This document shows positions 26,835-35,129 of a stretch of 64,000 bases of DNA, piece by piece. The DNA comes from Nitrospira sp. (GTDB lineage Bacteria > Nitrospirota > Nitrospiria > Nitrospirales > Nitrospiraceae), in assembly GCA_030123565.1 (NCBI GenBank), contig CP126122.1, positions 2,494,800-2,558,799 on the forward strand. The letters are read 5' to 3'. The notes beneath the pieces are model-generated. The model did not search any database, was not told the origin of the DNA, and was given only the letters and a program-made list of their open reading frames with translations. The position numbers and the translations under genes are program-made. How positions within the stretch are numbered: the first letter of the stretch is position 1; every line of letters begins with the position of its first letter.

Positions 26835-27908
26835 CTAAAGGTTCGAAGCGAGTTGCTGTCCCGTCTGACCCGGGAGCGCAGCGGCATCAGCGATCAACTG
26901 CTGATAGATCTTTACGTAGTCGTTCGTCATGCGCTGCGCGGTAAACCGCTCATCGAACACCTGTCGGCAGCGGTGGCGATCGATCGTCACGAGCCTTGCC
27001 ACCTGACTCACCATTTCATCGAGATGTTCGCTGATAAAGCCCGTCACACCGTGGTCGATGATTTCCGGGATGGATCCTCGTCGGTAGGCGAGGACAGGTG
27101 TACCACAAGCGAGACTTTCGATCAACACAAGGCCAAAGGGCTCCGGCCAGTCATAGGGGCAGACCAGTCCGATGGCATTCCCGATAAACTCACTCTTCTG
27201 CGCGTCGGTGATTTCCCCCACAAACTCGATCAAGGGGTGGTCGAGGAGCGGCTCCACGACCCGTTCAAAATAGGCTCGATCGGCCGGATCGACCTTTGCC
27301 GCCATCTTGAGGGGCAACCCGACACGGATGGCCAGTTCGATCGCCTGGTCCGGACACTTTTCCGGCGACACCCGGCCCAGGAAAGCCAAGTATTTGCCCG
27401 GTTCTGCATTGAAGGTATAGAGATTCTGCGGCAACCCGTGGTAGACGGTGTTTTGCCAGTTGCACCAAGGCAACGGCCTTCGCTGGGAATTCGAGATCGA
27501 CACCAACGGCAGTTCCGCAAAATCGCGGAAGACCGGCACGAGTTCAGGCAGATCCAACCGGCCATGGAGCGTCGTCACCACCGGCACTCGGCATCGACGG
27601 GAAAGGGAAAAGGCCAGAAAGTCGAGATGGGAATGGATGATATCGAACTGGTCGGCGACGCTGAAGACCTGCTCCATCATCTGGATGAGGGGCGCTTCAC
27701 GGTTGAAAATCCCGGTGTTCAAACGCAACGCCTGCTGACAAGGCGCCTCCAACTTTGCCCGCGTGACCGAATCACCGCTGGCGAACAACGTCACTTCGTG
27801 CCCTTGCCGGACCAGTTCTTCCGTCAGGTACGAGACGATCCGTTCCGTCCCTCCATACAATTTCGGGGGAACGCTTTCCCACAGCGGTGAAACCTGGGCA
27901 ATCCTCAT
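26835..27908 (-). CDS. GT4-family glycosyltransferase
   Basis: A 357-residue GT-B glycosyltransferase: N-terminal acceptor domain MRIAQVSPLWESVPPKLYGG and C-terminal donor domain with YLAFLGRVSPEKCPDQAIE and the E-x7-E motif in PEPFGLVLIESLACGTPVLA. The C-terminal loop GSIPEIIDHGVTGF is typical. Related proteins build trehalose, glucans or surface sugars; donor and acceptor cannot be read from sequence. It probably heads a minus-strand transcript with the MFS and BON genes. Confidence 0.88.
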   Translation of the reverse strand: MRIAQVSPLWESVPPKLYGGTERIVSYLTEELVRQGHEVTLFASGDSVTRAKLEAPCQQALRLNTGIFNREAPLIQMMEQVFSVADQFDIIHSHLDFLAFSLSRRCRVPVVTTLHGRLDLPELVPVFRDFAELPLVSISNSQRRPLPWCNWQNTVYHGLPQNLYTFNAEPGKYLAFLGRVSPEKCPDQAIELAIRVGLPLKMAAKVDPADRAYFERVVEPLLDHPLIEFVGEITDAQKSEFIGNAIGLVCPYDWPEPFGLVLIESLACGTPVLAYRRGSIPEIIDHGVTGFISEHLDEMVSQVARLVTIDRHRCRQVFDERFTAQRMTNDYVKIYQQLIADAAALPGQTGQQLASNL

Positions 27909-28312
27909 AACAACACTCTCCTTTGATCCTAGACAGCCATCCGGGTCAGAGCACCCTGCTGTCCCACGGCATTCTTTCCATTCTGCCTGTTCGATTCAAT
28001 TGACATCTTTGAGACAGACGCACTCTTTTTGTCGTCTCCCCGCACAGTCGAAGATAGCTTCGAGGATCAGACAGTCAAGCAAGCGCCATACCGTCTCACG
28101 ATTCACAGACCTGGTTCTCTCAGCGTGATCGGTAAGACTCAATGAATCAATAACTTACAGATAACAAACCGGCAAACTACGACATGGAGGAGGCGCCTCA
28201 AGGCTGTGGATTCTGTTGATAATTCACGCGAACGAGAGAAGAAAGCTGTGACAGGCTTGCGGCGGCGCGCAAACCCGCCACAGAGAGAACAACAGTCCGG
28301 ACAAGTACAACG
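27909..28312. other. Intergenic region, no supported gene
   Basis: About 400 bp between the GT4 start and the end of a small secreted-protein gene. It is slightly AT-richer than its surroundings and must contain the GT4 promoter, but I saw no clear hexamer pair, repeat or RNA structure. Confidence 0.45.
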
Positions 28313-28705
28313 TCAGGGGATATCTTCGAGGATAGAGGATTGAATGGGAGGGAGAGGTCCGGCCTCGCGGGGCGCAGGGGGAAACACCACCGGCGAGCCC
28401 ACTTGATTGGCCCCCTGGATCAATCCGACCGACAGCTGCGGACCCAGCGTCATCGCGGCGCCGCTCCAGGCCTGCCCGGTCGAGGGATTGCGGAAGTTGA
28501 ACGACTCAAAGTTGTTCCCGAAATTGTAGATGTAGCCTTGCGTCCCTTGATTATCCACGTACAGATTACCGGGACCGACGAGGCCGAAAAGCGGCGCGAC
28601 TCCCCCGCCGAGCCCGCGTACGCTGGAGACGGATTGTGCGCCCGCCGGGGAGACGGACATCAGCAACGCCACGCCCATACCAGTTACCCATCGCATCCTG
28701 GACAT
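28313..28705 (-). CDS. Small exported hypothetical protein
   Basis: A 130-residue protein with a clear signal peptide (MSRMRWVTGMGVALLMSVSP, cleavage near AGAQ). The mature part is rich in Gly, Asn and Pro: GPGNLYVDNQGTQGYIYNFG and NFESFNFRNPSTGQAWSG. No family is recognised. AAAGGAGG lies about 8 bp upstream of the ATG at 28705, which makes this a confident start. It is divergent from the TolC-family gene (114 bp between starts), so it may share its regulation. Confidence 0.65.
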   Translation of the reverse strand: MSRMRWVTGMGVALLMSVSPAGAQSVSSVRGLGGGVAPLFGLVGPGNLYVDNQGTQGYIYNFGNNFESFNFRNPSTGQAWSGAAMTLGPQLSVGLIQGANQVGSPVVFPPAPREAGPLPPIQSSILEDIP

Positions 28706-28818
28706 CACGGCCACCTCCTTTCCACTCGGCATAGACAGCACGCTCCGTTTATGGTACCAAGCCAGGCGATCACCCGGGCAGTATGGGCCAACCTCGATCC
28801 GGCATCAAGGAGTTTGTT

Positions 28819-30369
28819 ATGACGATTCGAATTCTCCGCGGACTCCTTCTCCTAGGGACTGCGACAGCGCTCGCCACCTGGACGGTCCCACCCACCTTCG
28901 GGTTGGAAGTGACCAGGCCGATCCCGACCGAACGGCGCGAGGCCGTCTCGCTCGCAGACGCGGTCGTCAAGGCGCTGCAGAACAATCTCGATATCAGCAT
29001 CGGCCGGCAAACCAGGGAGAGCCGCCTGGCCGACATCGTGATCGAGCAAGCCAAGTTCGATCCCACAGTCAGCTTGAACGGACAGTACAACCGCCAAGTC
29101 ACCCCGCTGAATCGGCCGGTTCTCGGTTTCACCGGAGCCAATCTGCAGGAGATTACGAAGTTCGACCAGAACACCTCCACCGTCACCGCCGATATCACCC
29201 AGAACCTCCCCACCGGCGCCAACTACGACCTGAACTACAGCCCCCAGCGCAGTTTCGTGGGCGGCCCCAACACCTTCCTGTTCAACCCCGCCTGGACGGG
29301 CGGCCTCGCCTTGACGGTCACCCAACCGCTCTTGAAAAACTTCGGCATGGAAGTGAACAGGACGTTCATCTCCATCGCGCAGAACAATGCAACGGTCGAA
29401 CAGCACGTCTTCCTCGATCGCGTGCTGACCGTCATCGCCAGCGTCGAACAAACGTTCTGGGAAGTGGTGTTTTCGAATGAAAGCCTCAAGGTCGCGCAGG
29501 CCGCGCTCAAGGCGGCCGAAGAACTGTTGGCCAGCAATCGCGCCAAGGCCAAGGCGGGCGTCATGTCGATCGTCGATGTCTTGCAAGCGGAAGCCGCCGT
29601 CGCCTCGCGGGTCGAGCAGATCCTCGTGGCCGAAAAATCCATTCGCGACCAGGAAGACCAATTGCGCCGCCTGCTGAATCCCGCCGAAGAGGAATTACGG
29701 CAGGACCTCCGGCTGATTCCGGTCGATCCGCCGACGACGGTCCTGGAAGCGATCAGCCTGCAAGAGGCCATCGACATCGCCATGGAGCGCCGCCCGGAAA
29801 TTCTGCAGGCCGGCAAAAATGTGGAGAGCAGCGACCTCAACGTGAAGTTTGCCAAGAATCAACTCTTGCCGACCCTCTCGTTTCAGGGCACGATGGGGCT
29901 CTCAGGGCTCGGCGCGGACTACGGCGACGCCACCAGGCGGAATTTCGGCGGGGACTTTTACAACTACGGCGCCGGTCTGGTCCTCAGTTACCCGCTCGGC
30001 AACCGCTCGGCCTACAGCACGTACAACAAACGGCAGCTGGAATCGCGCAATGCCCAGTCGTCGCTGCAAAGCGTCCGCCAGCAGGTGATCGTCGGCGTCC
30101 GCGAAGCGGTCCGTCGCGTCCACACCGATTTCAAGCGGATCGAAACCACCAAGTCCGCCCGCATCATGGCCGAAAAGCAATTGCAGGCCGAACAGGAGCG
30201 ATTGAAGGTCGGCCTCAGCACGACGCGGTTCGTGCTCGACTTTCAACGCGATCTCGCCACGGCTCAGGGCAATGAACTTCGGGCCATCGTGGACTACAAT
30301 AAATCTCTCTCGAATCTCGCGCGCAACAAGGCCACCACCCTCGAACGATACGACCTGAAACTCGAATAG
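28819..30369 (+). CDS. TolC-family outer-membrane channel protein
   Basis: A 516-residue outer membrane efflux protein with a signal peptide (ending near PTFGLE). Two OEP repeats are visible: the first has SLADAVVKALQNNLDI and later FWEVVFSNESLKVAQAALKAAEELL; the second has SLQEAIDIAMERRPEILQAGK and a long coiled-coil helix near the end (EKQLQAEQERLKVGLSTTRF). It forms a trimeric exit channel for RND, ABC or type I export. AAGGAG precedes the ATG by 6 bp. No inner-membrane pump gene follows, so its partner must be elsewhere. Confidence 0.9.
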   Translation: MTIRILRGLLLLGTATALATWTVPPTFGLEVTRPIPTERREAVSLADAVVKALQNNLDISIGRQTRESRLADIVIEQAKFDPTVSLNGQYNRQVTPLNRPVLGFTGANLQEITKFDQNTSTVTADITQNLPTGANYDLNYSPQRSFVGGPNTFLFNPAWTGGLALTVTQPLLKNFGMEVNRTFISIAQNNATVEQHVFLDRVLTVIASVEQTFWEVVFSNESLKVAQAALKAAEELLASNRAKAKAGVMSIVDVLQAEAAVASRVEQILVAEKSIRDQEDQLRRLLNPAEEELRQDLRLIPVDPPTTVLEAISLQEAIDIAMERRPEILQAGKNVESSDLNVKFAKNQLLPTLSFQGTMGLSGLGADYGDATRRNFGGDFYNYGAGLVLSYPLGNRSAYSTYNKRQLESRNAQSSLQSVRQQVIVGVREAVRRVHTDFKRIETTKSARIMAEKQLQAEQERLKVGLSTTRFVLDFQRDLATAQGNELRAIVDYNKSLSNLARNKATTLERYDLKLE

Positions 30370-30375
30370 CTGTCC

Positions 30376-31059
30376 ATGATCCGGCCTGGGGAAGCGCGAT
30401 CGACCCATGCGACTCAGGCGATCGAGCGGGGAGCAGCCCTCGGACTGCTCCCCGTTGCCGCGACGATTCTCTTCTATGCTTCCCCCGCAGCCATCCGACA
30501 ACAGAGCCTCTACCAGTTTTTCCCTCAACTCTGCGCCTATGCGGCTTTCATCGCCTGGGGCCGGTTCAATGCCCCGATCGTTCAGCGCCTCGGCCTGACA
30601 CCCTCGCTCCTGCCGCAAGGCCTTCGTTGGGGGGTGGTCACGGGACTGGCGCTCGGAACCATCAATGTGCTGCTCATTCTCTATCTCTCGCCTCTCCTGG
30701 GAGGAGACTACGAATTTCTCGCCGACACGCCGCATGCAAAGATTCCCCTGTGGCTCATGGTGCCCTGGTTCATCCTCTTCATCGCCGTGATGGTCGAATC
30801 GAACTTTCGCGGCTTTCTCCTGGGACGGCTCCTGGCCTTGGGATTTCCGGCTCCGGCGGCCGTCCTGACCAGCGCCCTCCTGTTTGCGTTCGATCCCTTT
30901 CTGGTGGCAACCTTTCAGCACCTCCATTGGATAGCCGTCTGGGACGGCCTGGTATGGGGGACTCTGTGGGTCCGGTTCCGTAATCTCTATGTGCCCATCC
31001 TGGCCCATGCGGTGGAGGTGATCGTGTTGTATCTTGTCATGCGAACGGTGCTGATGTAG
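30376..31059 (+). CDS. CPBP-like intramembrane protein with altered active site
   Basis: A 227-residue protein with about six membrane segments. It shows traces of the CPBP (Abi/Rce1) glutamic protease motifs: VESNFRGFL where EExxxR is expected, FxxxH-like ATFQHLHW and a C-terminal ILAHAVEV. The first Glu of motif 1 is a Val, so catalysis is doubtful. It begins 6 bp after the TolC-family gene stops and 3 bp before the MBL gene starts, so it lies in the same operon. Function unknown. Confidence 0.6.
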   Translation: MIRPGEARSTHATQAIERGAALGLLPVAATILFYASPAAIRQQSLYQFFPQLCAYAAFIAWGRFNAPIVQRLGLTPSLLPQGLRWGVVTGLALGTINVLLILYLSPLLGGDYEFLADTPHAKIPLWLMVPWFILFIAVMVESNFRGFLLGRLLALGFPAPAAVLTSALLFAFDPFLVATFQHLHWIAVWDGLVWGTLWVRFRNLYVPILAHAVEVIVLYLVMRTVLM

Positions 31060-31062
31060 TCA

Positions 31063-32082
31063 ATGAATCCTTCCTTCTCCAGCCACCTCGTCAACGATGT
31101 CTTCGGCGATCCAGGCCTGTTCGTCGAAGTGCGCTGGTCGAAGCGCGCGTTGCTGTTCGATCTCGGTCATAACGATGCCCTGGGTCCCACCCGCCTGCTG
31201 CGCGCCGGCGACATTTTTATCTCCCACACCCACATGGACCACTTCATCGGGTTCGATGCCCTCTTGCGGGTCGCCCTGGGACGAGGGAAGACCCTGCGGC
31301 TCTACGGACCGGCCGGCTTGATCGCCAACATCGAAGGGAAACTCCATGGCTATACCTGGAACCTCGTGGACGGCTATCCACTCATGATCACCGTGCAGGA
31401 GTTTCATGACCGAGCGATTCGGAGCGCGACCTTCCTCGCAACCGACGGATTCCGCCGCCAGGATGCCCAGGATCAACCGCTCATCAGCCGGCAACCCGGA
31501 GGTTGCTTTCACGTTCTCGAAGATCCCATGTTCACCGTGCAGGCGGTGGCACTAAATCACCGTATTCCCTCTTTCGCCTACTCGCTGCAGGAGCAGTTCC
31601 ATGTGAATATCAATAGAGAACGGCTGCACGAGGCAGGGCTGCCGGTCGGCTATTGGCTGAAGGAAGTGAAGCAATACCTCTGGCAGGGCAAGCCGGACGA
31701 CTTTCGATTCCAAGCCACGCTCTATCATGAACACCTCAAGGAGGAACGCGAATTTCTCTTGGGCGAGGTCCGCGAGCGATTCATCACAATCAGCCGCGGC
31801 CAGAAGCTCGCCTATGTGGTGGATGCTCGCTACGATGAGGAGAACGAAGCCAAAGTCGTCGAGCTTGCGCGCGGCGCCGACATCTTTTACTGTGAGGCGC
31901 CCTATCTGGACCAGGATGCGGACAAGGCCAGGGAACGTTACCACCTCACCGCACGCCAGGCGGGGCTCATGGCCAGGAAGGCCGGCGTGCGCGAGTTGGT
32001 CGTCTTCCATTTTTCCCCGCGTTACACGGGCCTTGGACATCGCATCACGGCGGAGGCGCAAGAGGCATTCCGAGGAAGCTGA
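31063..32082 (+). CDS. MBL-fold hydrolase, RNase Z-like
   Basis: A 339-residue metallo-beta-lactamase fold protein. The zinc motif HTHMDH is near residue 55, an Asp ligand is in LAYVVDARYDEEN, and a late His is in VVFHFSPRY; VALNHRIPSFAY resembles the RNase Z exosite region. It could process tRNA 3' ends, but several residues differ from classical RNase Z, so a related phosphodiesterase is equally likely. It is in the operon with the CPBP-like gene (3 bp upstream) and the small membrane protein (12 bp downstream). Confidence 0.78.
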   Translation: MNPSFSSHLVNDVFGDPGLFVEVRWSKRALLFDLGHNDALGPTRLLRAGDIFISHTHMDHFIGFDALLRVALGRGKTLRLYGPAGLIANIEGKLHGYTWNLVDGYPLMITVQEFHDRAIRSATFLATDGFRRQDAQDQPLISRQPGGCFHVLEDPMFTVQAVALNHRIPSFAYSLQEQFHVNINRERLHEAGLPVGYWLKEVKQYLWQGKPDDFRFQATLYHEHLKEEREFLLGEVRERFITISRGQKLAYVVDARYDEENEAKVVELARGADIFYCEAPYLDQDADKARERYHLTARQAGLMARKAGVRELVVFHFSPRYTGLGHRITAEAQEAFRGS

Positions 32083-32094
32083 AGGAGGAACAGG

Positions 32095-32433
32095 ATGGGC
32101 GACTGGGTGAAATTCGTGCTGTACTTTCTATTGGGCGGCACCATTGTCAGCGTCTCGACCTATCTCGGCTCGCAAGGCCGATCGTTCCTCGCCGCCTTCG
32201 CCAGCACCTTTCCCGCCATGACCGGTGCCACGTTTATCCTCATCTACCTGAACGGCGGCAGCGACCACCTCGTGACCTACGCCAAAAATCTGTTGTGGTT
32301 CGTGCCACCCTGGCTGGTCTATGTCGGCTGCATGATCTACGGCGTGGAACGTATCGGCTTCTGGCTCTCGATGGTGGGCTCACTGGTCCTCTATATGGGG
32401 TGCGTAGGGCTGGTGAAACTGCTGGTGCGGTAG
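32095..32433 (+). CDS. Small four-helix membrane protein, DUF3147-like
   Basis: A 112-residue protein made almost entirely of four hydrophobic segments (VKFVLYFLLGGTIVSVSTYL; AFASTFPAMTGATFILIYL; NLLWFVPPWLVYVGCMI; GFWLSMVGSLVLYMGCVGL). It resembles the DUF3147/GlpM-type family, function unknown. AGGAGG lies upstream of the ATG. Its last 63 bp recur, with 12 changes, at 33058-33120 on the far side of the toxin-antitoxin pair. Confidence 0.7.
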   Translation: MGDWVKFVLYFLLGGTIVSVSTYLGSQGRSFLAAFASTFPAMTGATFILIYLNGGSDHLVTYAKNLLWFVPPWLVYVGCMIYGVERIGFWLSMVGSLVLYMGCVGLVKLLVR

Positions 32434-32456
32434 GGCTTACAGCTTGTCGGATGAGG

Positions 32457-32471
32457 CACAATTGTGTACAC
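32457..32471. promoter_or_regulatory. Overlapping palindromes, probable operator of the toxin-antitoxin pair
   Basis: CACAATTGTG (32457-32466) and GTGTACAC (32464-32471) are perfect palindromes that overlap. A possible -35 TTGTCG and -10 TACACT 17 bp apart span them. Phd/YefM antitoxins usually repress their own promoter at such sites. Confidence 0.5.
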
Positions 32472-32493
32472 TCCACATCAACGAGGTATGACA

Positions 32494-32760
32494 ATGACAA
32501 AAACCATGTCGCTCAAGCAGGCCCGGTCCCGATTCTCCTCCTTGGTGGACAAGGCCGATCGTTTGTCCGAGCGGGTAATCGTGACGAAAAATGGAACCCC
32601 TAAAGCGGTGGTCATGGGGGCGGAAGAATTTGAAAGCTGGATTGAAACGTTGGAGCTGCTCTCAAATCCCAAAGCGGTCAAAGCTCTTGAGCAAGGACTG
32701 AAAGAAGCGAAAGCGGGGAAACTTCGGTCGTTCAAGGACGTGTTCGGCGAAAAGCAGTGA
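32494..32760 (+). CDS. Phd/YefM-family antitoxin
   Basis: An 88-residue antitoxin: N-terminal DNA-binding part SLKQARSRFSSLVDKADRLS, then VIVTKNGTPKAVVMGAEEFE, the typical Phd/YefM beta-strand block, and a basic C-terminal toxin-wrapping tail. It should neutralise the overlapping RelE-type toxin and repress its own promoter. ACGAGG lies 7 bp before this ATG; an ATG two codons earlier is too close. A close paralogue without a toxin lies at 33719-34024. Confidence 0.88.
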   Translation: MTKTMSLKQARSRFSSLVDKADRLSERVIVTKNGTPKAVVMGAEEFESWIETLELLSNPKAVKALEQGLKEAKAGKLRSFKDVFGEKQ

Positions 32761-33011
32761 GACAAGCGAGACTCACCCCACAAGCCATCAAGGATGTGGC
32801 CTCCTTCGACGCCGGAACCCGCGACAAAATCAAAGACGCCATCCGCCACCTCGCAGACCATCCCCTCGACGGCAAACCGCTCAAAGGAAAATTTCAAAAG
32901 GATAAGGTCTGGTTCTACCGAGTCTGGCCCTACCGAATCCTCTACCGGAAGACCGGCAGCGAGTGGTTGGATATCTTGGCAATTGAACATCGCAAGGATG
33001 TCTATCGCTAG
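32757..33011 (+). CDS. RelE/ParE-superfamily toxin
   Basis: An 84-residue toxin: LTPQAIKDVASFDAGTRDKI, DGKPLKGKFQKDKVWFYRVW and PYRILYRKTG match the RelE-type fold with its basic active-site surface (K, R, Y). It likely cuts mRNA at the ribosome. It starts at a GTG that overlaps the antitoxin stop (GTGA), so translation is coupled. It appears intact. Confidence 0.88.
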   Translation: MRQARLTPQAIKDVASFDAGTRDKIKDAIRHLADHPLDGKPLKGKFQKDKVWFYRVWPYRILYRKTGSEWLDILAIEHRKDVYR

Positions 33012-33057
33012 GCCGTCTTCACTCCTAGCAGATGCTGCGTCAGATTGTAGCGTTTCC

Positions 33058-33120
33058 ATGGCCGATTCCCTGGTCCTCTACATGTGCTGCGTAGGACTGG
33101 TGAAGTTGCTGGCGCGGTAG
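33058..33120 (+). pseudogene. Second copy of the 3' end of the DUF3147-like gene
   Basis: A 21-codon fragment (20 residues plus stop, containing SLVLYM and CVGLVKLLAR) that matches the last 63 bp of the gene at 32095-32433 at 51 of 63 bases and ends at the same stop codon. It has no start signal. With the original it brackets the YefM/RelE pair, so it marks an insertion or recombination boundary. Confidence 0.75.
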
Positions 33121-33135
33121 GCAAGCCTCCGCGTT

Positions 33136-33164
33136 TCGACATTTCTTCCCCTGTCGCGTATACT
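33136..33164 (+). promoter_or_regulatory. Promoter of the mntA-type gene
   Basis: TCGACA and TATACT lie exactly 17 bp apart, each one base off the sigma-70 consensus. The predicted start near 33171 leaves a 20-nt leader before the ATG at 33192. Confidence 0.6.
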
Positions 33165-33191
33165 TCGTTCAATATTTCAAAGGCATCTGAG

Positions 33192-33587
33192 ATGAATTCC
33201 CACACGATCATTGAACTGTTGACGGAACGGATTCCTCACGTGATCGCGATCTATCAATTCGGATCGCAGGTCCATGGCACCGCCAGCTCGACGAGCGACA
33301 TGGACGTGGCAATCCTAGCCCGCGACCCGATTTCTACTGAACAGCGCTTTCACATCGCACAGGACCTGGCAGTCCAACTCCGTCGAGACGTGGACCTCCT
33401 GGATCTCCGTGCCACACCCACCGTGATGCGGATGCAGGTGCTCGCGACCGGACAATGCCTGGCAACGAGGGACACCGAGGCGAAAGCCGAGTTCGAAATG
33501 TATGCCTACGCTGACTATGCGAGACTCAACGAGGAACGACGGGAATTGGTGAAGGGCATTAAAGAACGCGGACTCGTGTATGGCTGA
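33192..33587 (+). CDS. mntA: MntA-type nucleotidyltransferase antitoxin
   Basis: A 131-residue minimal nucleotidyltransferase. The motif GSQVHGTASSTSDMD fits the GSX10DXD signature of MntA antitoxins, which inactivate the HEPN RNase HepT by adding AMP (type VII system). DVDLLDLRATPTVMRMQVL is the next conserved part. The gene seems intact, but the hepT reading frame that starts inside its last codons is decayed, so it may be an orphan antitoxin. Confidence 0.85.
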   Translation: MNSHTIIELLTERIPHVIAIYQFGSQVHGTASSTSDMDVAILARDPISTEQRFHIAQDLAVQLRRDVDLLDLRATPTVMRMQVLATGQCLATRDTEAKAEFEMYAYADYARLNEERRELVKGIKERGLVYG

Positions 33588-33708
33588 CGACGTCATCCGC
33601 AACAAAGCGGCCAGCATCGAACACCGCCCGCTTCGCATCGCAATCATCACCAAACACCTGAACAACCTCCGCTCCTTCTCCTCGACGATTGTGAAAACCT
33701 GCGCGTAA
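33580..33708 (+). pseudogene. Decayed hepT toxin
   Basis: The frame starts at an ATG overlapping the mntA stop, as in intact pairs, and its first 15 codons (MADDVIRNKAASIEH) match the HepT N-terminus. Residues after that are scrambled, though NNLRSFS resembles the HepT linker; a TAA closes it after 42 codons. Full-length HepT is about 130-140 residues and includes the RX4-6H active site, which is absent. Therefore no functional toxin. Confidence 0.7.
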
Positions 33709-33718
33709 CCATTCCCGG

Positions 33719-34024
33719 ATGAGACAACAGCAAGGTAGGCCGATAACAAAAACCATTTCGCTCAAGCAGGCCCAATTCCAACTCTCTTCCCTGATCGACA
33801 AGGCCGACCGTTTGTCCGAACGCTGTATCGTGACAAAGAATGGAATTCCCAAAGCGGTCGTGCTGGGTATAGAAGAATTCGAAAGCTGGGCTGAAACGTT
33901 GGAATTATACTCAAACCCCAAAGCGTTCAAGTCTCTTGAACAAGGATTGAAAGAGGCCAGCGCAGGAAGGTTCAGGTCGTTCAAAGACGTGTTGGGGACG
34001 AGCAGCATCTCACAAAGGCTCTGA
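33719..34024 (+). CDS. Orphan Phd/YefM-type antitoxin, second copy
   Basis: A 101-residue protein whose residues 9-95 match the antitoxin at 32494-32760 at roughly three quarters of positions (SLKQA, DKADRLSER, IVTKNG, EEFESW, SLEQGLKEA). The codon equivalent to the first copy's ATG is ATA here, so translation would have to begin at the ATG at 33719, seven codons upstream, without a good Shine-Dalgarno. No toxin frame follows. It could still cross-neutralise the toxin of the first pair or be decaying. Confidence 0.65.
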   Translation: MRQQQGRPITKTISLKQAQFQLSSLIDKADRLSERCIVTKNGIPKAVVLGIEEFESWAETLELYSNPKAFKSLEQGLKEASAGRFRSFKDVLGTSSISQRL

Positions 34025-34183
34025 AACCGCTGAAGGGCCTGTTGAAATGGGACAATCGACCGTGGCCCTACCGATAGGAGAGAAAGTTCTCCTCGATACT
34101 TGGCGCATGTCACCAGATAGACTTACTGCATGCCAGGTGGATTGCCTTTGGTAGCCCCAAACACCAACGGACATTGCGAATAG

Positions 34184-34363
34184 TACCCCGCCCTTGGCGT
34201 GGACCTGGTCAATCTCAAAGCCTTCGCTCATCATTATCCCAAAGCCGAGGTCTGTGTCGTGGTGCAGGATGTGGAGCGGCCCTTTCACAAGCGCAGCGAA
34301 TCACTCCCCGTCACCTACTGTGGGCTGAAGGAGTTGGTGGCATCAGTGACAGCGGTGCCATGA
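34184..34363 (+). pseudogene. C-terminal tail of an AAA-family ATPase (DUF4143-type)
   Basis: The frame from a stop at 34181 to TGA at 34361 encodes LVNLKAFAHHYPKAEVCVVV and LPVTYCGLKELVASV. This resembles the last ~55 residues of AAA ATPases with a DUF4143 nuclease-like end, where a Lys-Ala-Phe-x-x-x-Tyr-Pro-x-Ala segment precedes a final Leu-rich strand. No start codon and nothing upstream in frame: a deletion remnant. The match is from memory of the family and needs a search. Confidence 0.5.
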
Positions 34364-34436
34364 CACCCAATCCATCTTCTGTCTTTCTATTCCAAGAAAA
34401 GACTCCCGGTACCTTTTTGAACCTCGCGAACCAAGA

Positions 34437-34592
34437 TGGCAAGACATAGGGGCGATCCAGGGAAGACTCATGGTCGTGGCCTACACCAGACGAGATCCTG
34501 ACACGATCCGCATCATCTCATTAAGAAAGGCGAATAGCCGTGAAAAGACACTCTTCCAAGAAACGCTCAAAGACGAACTGGACAACAGTTGA
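34437..34592 (+). pseudogene. brnT toxin remnant (C-terminal part)
   Basis: The frame ending at TGA 34590-34592 encodes IGAIQGRLMVVAYTRRDPD followed by TIRIISLRKANSREKTLF, matching the last third of BrnT RNase toxins (RIISARKA-type). The N-terminal catalytic part is not found upstream. It overlaps the start of the intact brnA gene, the normal brnT-brnA order. The 40-codon open stretch from the ATG at 34470 cannot encode a toxin. Confidence 0.7.
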
Positions 34593-34806
34593 CGCGATGG
34601 CCGACAAGGACATCGATTACTCTGATATTCCCGAACTCGGGAAGGATTTTTTCAGGCACGCGCCCCTCGTCCTACCGGAGCCGAAAGCCACAGTGACCAT
34701 GCGCGTGGATCGGAAAGTATTGGATTGGTTCAAAGCGCAAGGGCGTGGCTATCAAACCCGGATTAATGCCTTGCTGCGCGCGTATATGGAAGCGCATAAG
34801 ACTTGA
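34540..34806 (+). CDS. brnA: BrnA-family antitoxin
   Basis: An 88-residue BrnA: an acidic N-terminal region (IDYSDIPELGKDFFRHA) and the ribbon-helix-helix end VTMRVDRKVLDWFKAQGRGY with INALLRAYMEAHK. BrnA binds BrnT and represses the operon. It starts with GTG or the nearby ATG and overlaps the broken brnT frame, so it is an antitoxin that has outlived its toxin. Confidence 0.8.
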   Translation: MKRHSSKKRSKTNWTTVDAMADKDIDYSDIPELGKDFFRHAPLVLPEPKATVTMRVDRKVLDWFKAQGRGYQTRINALLRAYMEAHKT

Positions 34807-35122
34807 TGGGCGGCGCAAGCGGGGGAATTTGTCGAGCTGCGGAATCAGCCAGAGGAGCAACTCATGACACGCCTGCACGGCTTGAGGCACGCTGGGAGTC
34901 GACATCCACTCACTCCATTACACCAACGAGCGTTCACGGAAACCCGACCGGAGAAGAGCAAAGGGTCAAAGCACAAAGGGCACTGGGTTACTCAATGTCC
35001 TGGGCAAGACGGAAGCCGATGTGGTCGCTCCGGCCGCCATTAAGGAACCCGGCGTGGGCATCGGACGAGAGCGGAGGGATACCATCCCGGTAGGAGCCGC
35101 CCCGGATCACGCGCGTGAAACA

Positions 35123-35129
35123 TTTGTCT
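35123..35129 (+). repeat. Left target-site duplication TTTGTCT
   Basis: Seven-base direct repeat immediately left of the IS; the same bases flank the right end at 36278-36284. Removing the IS and one copy restores the host reading frame exactly (Asp-Lys-Cys-Phe-Thr-Arg). Confidence 0.9.

Noticed and set aside
34803-35093. A 96-codon open frame left of the IS
   Set aside because: It is antisense to the surviving C-terminus of the STAND pseudogene.
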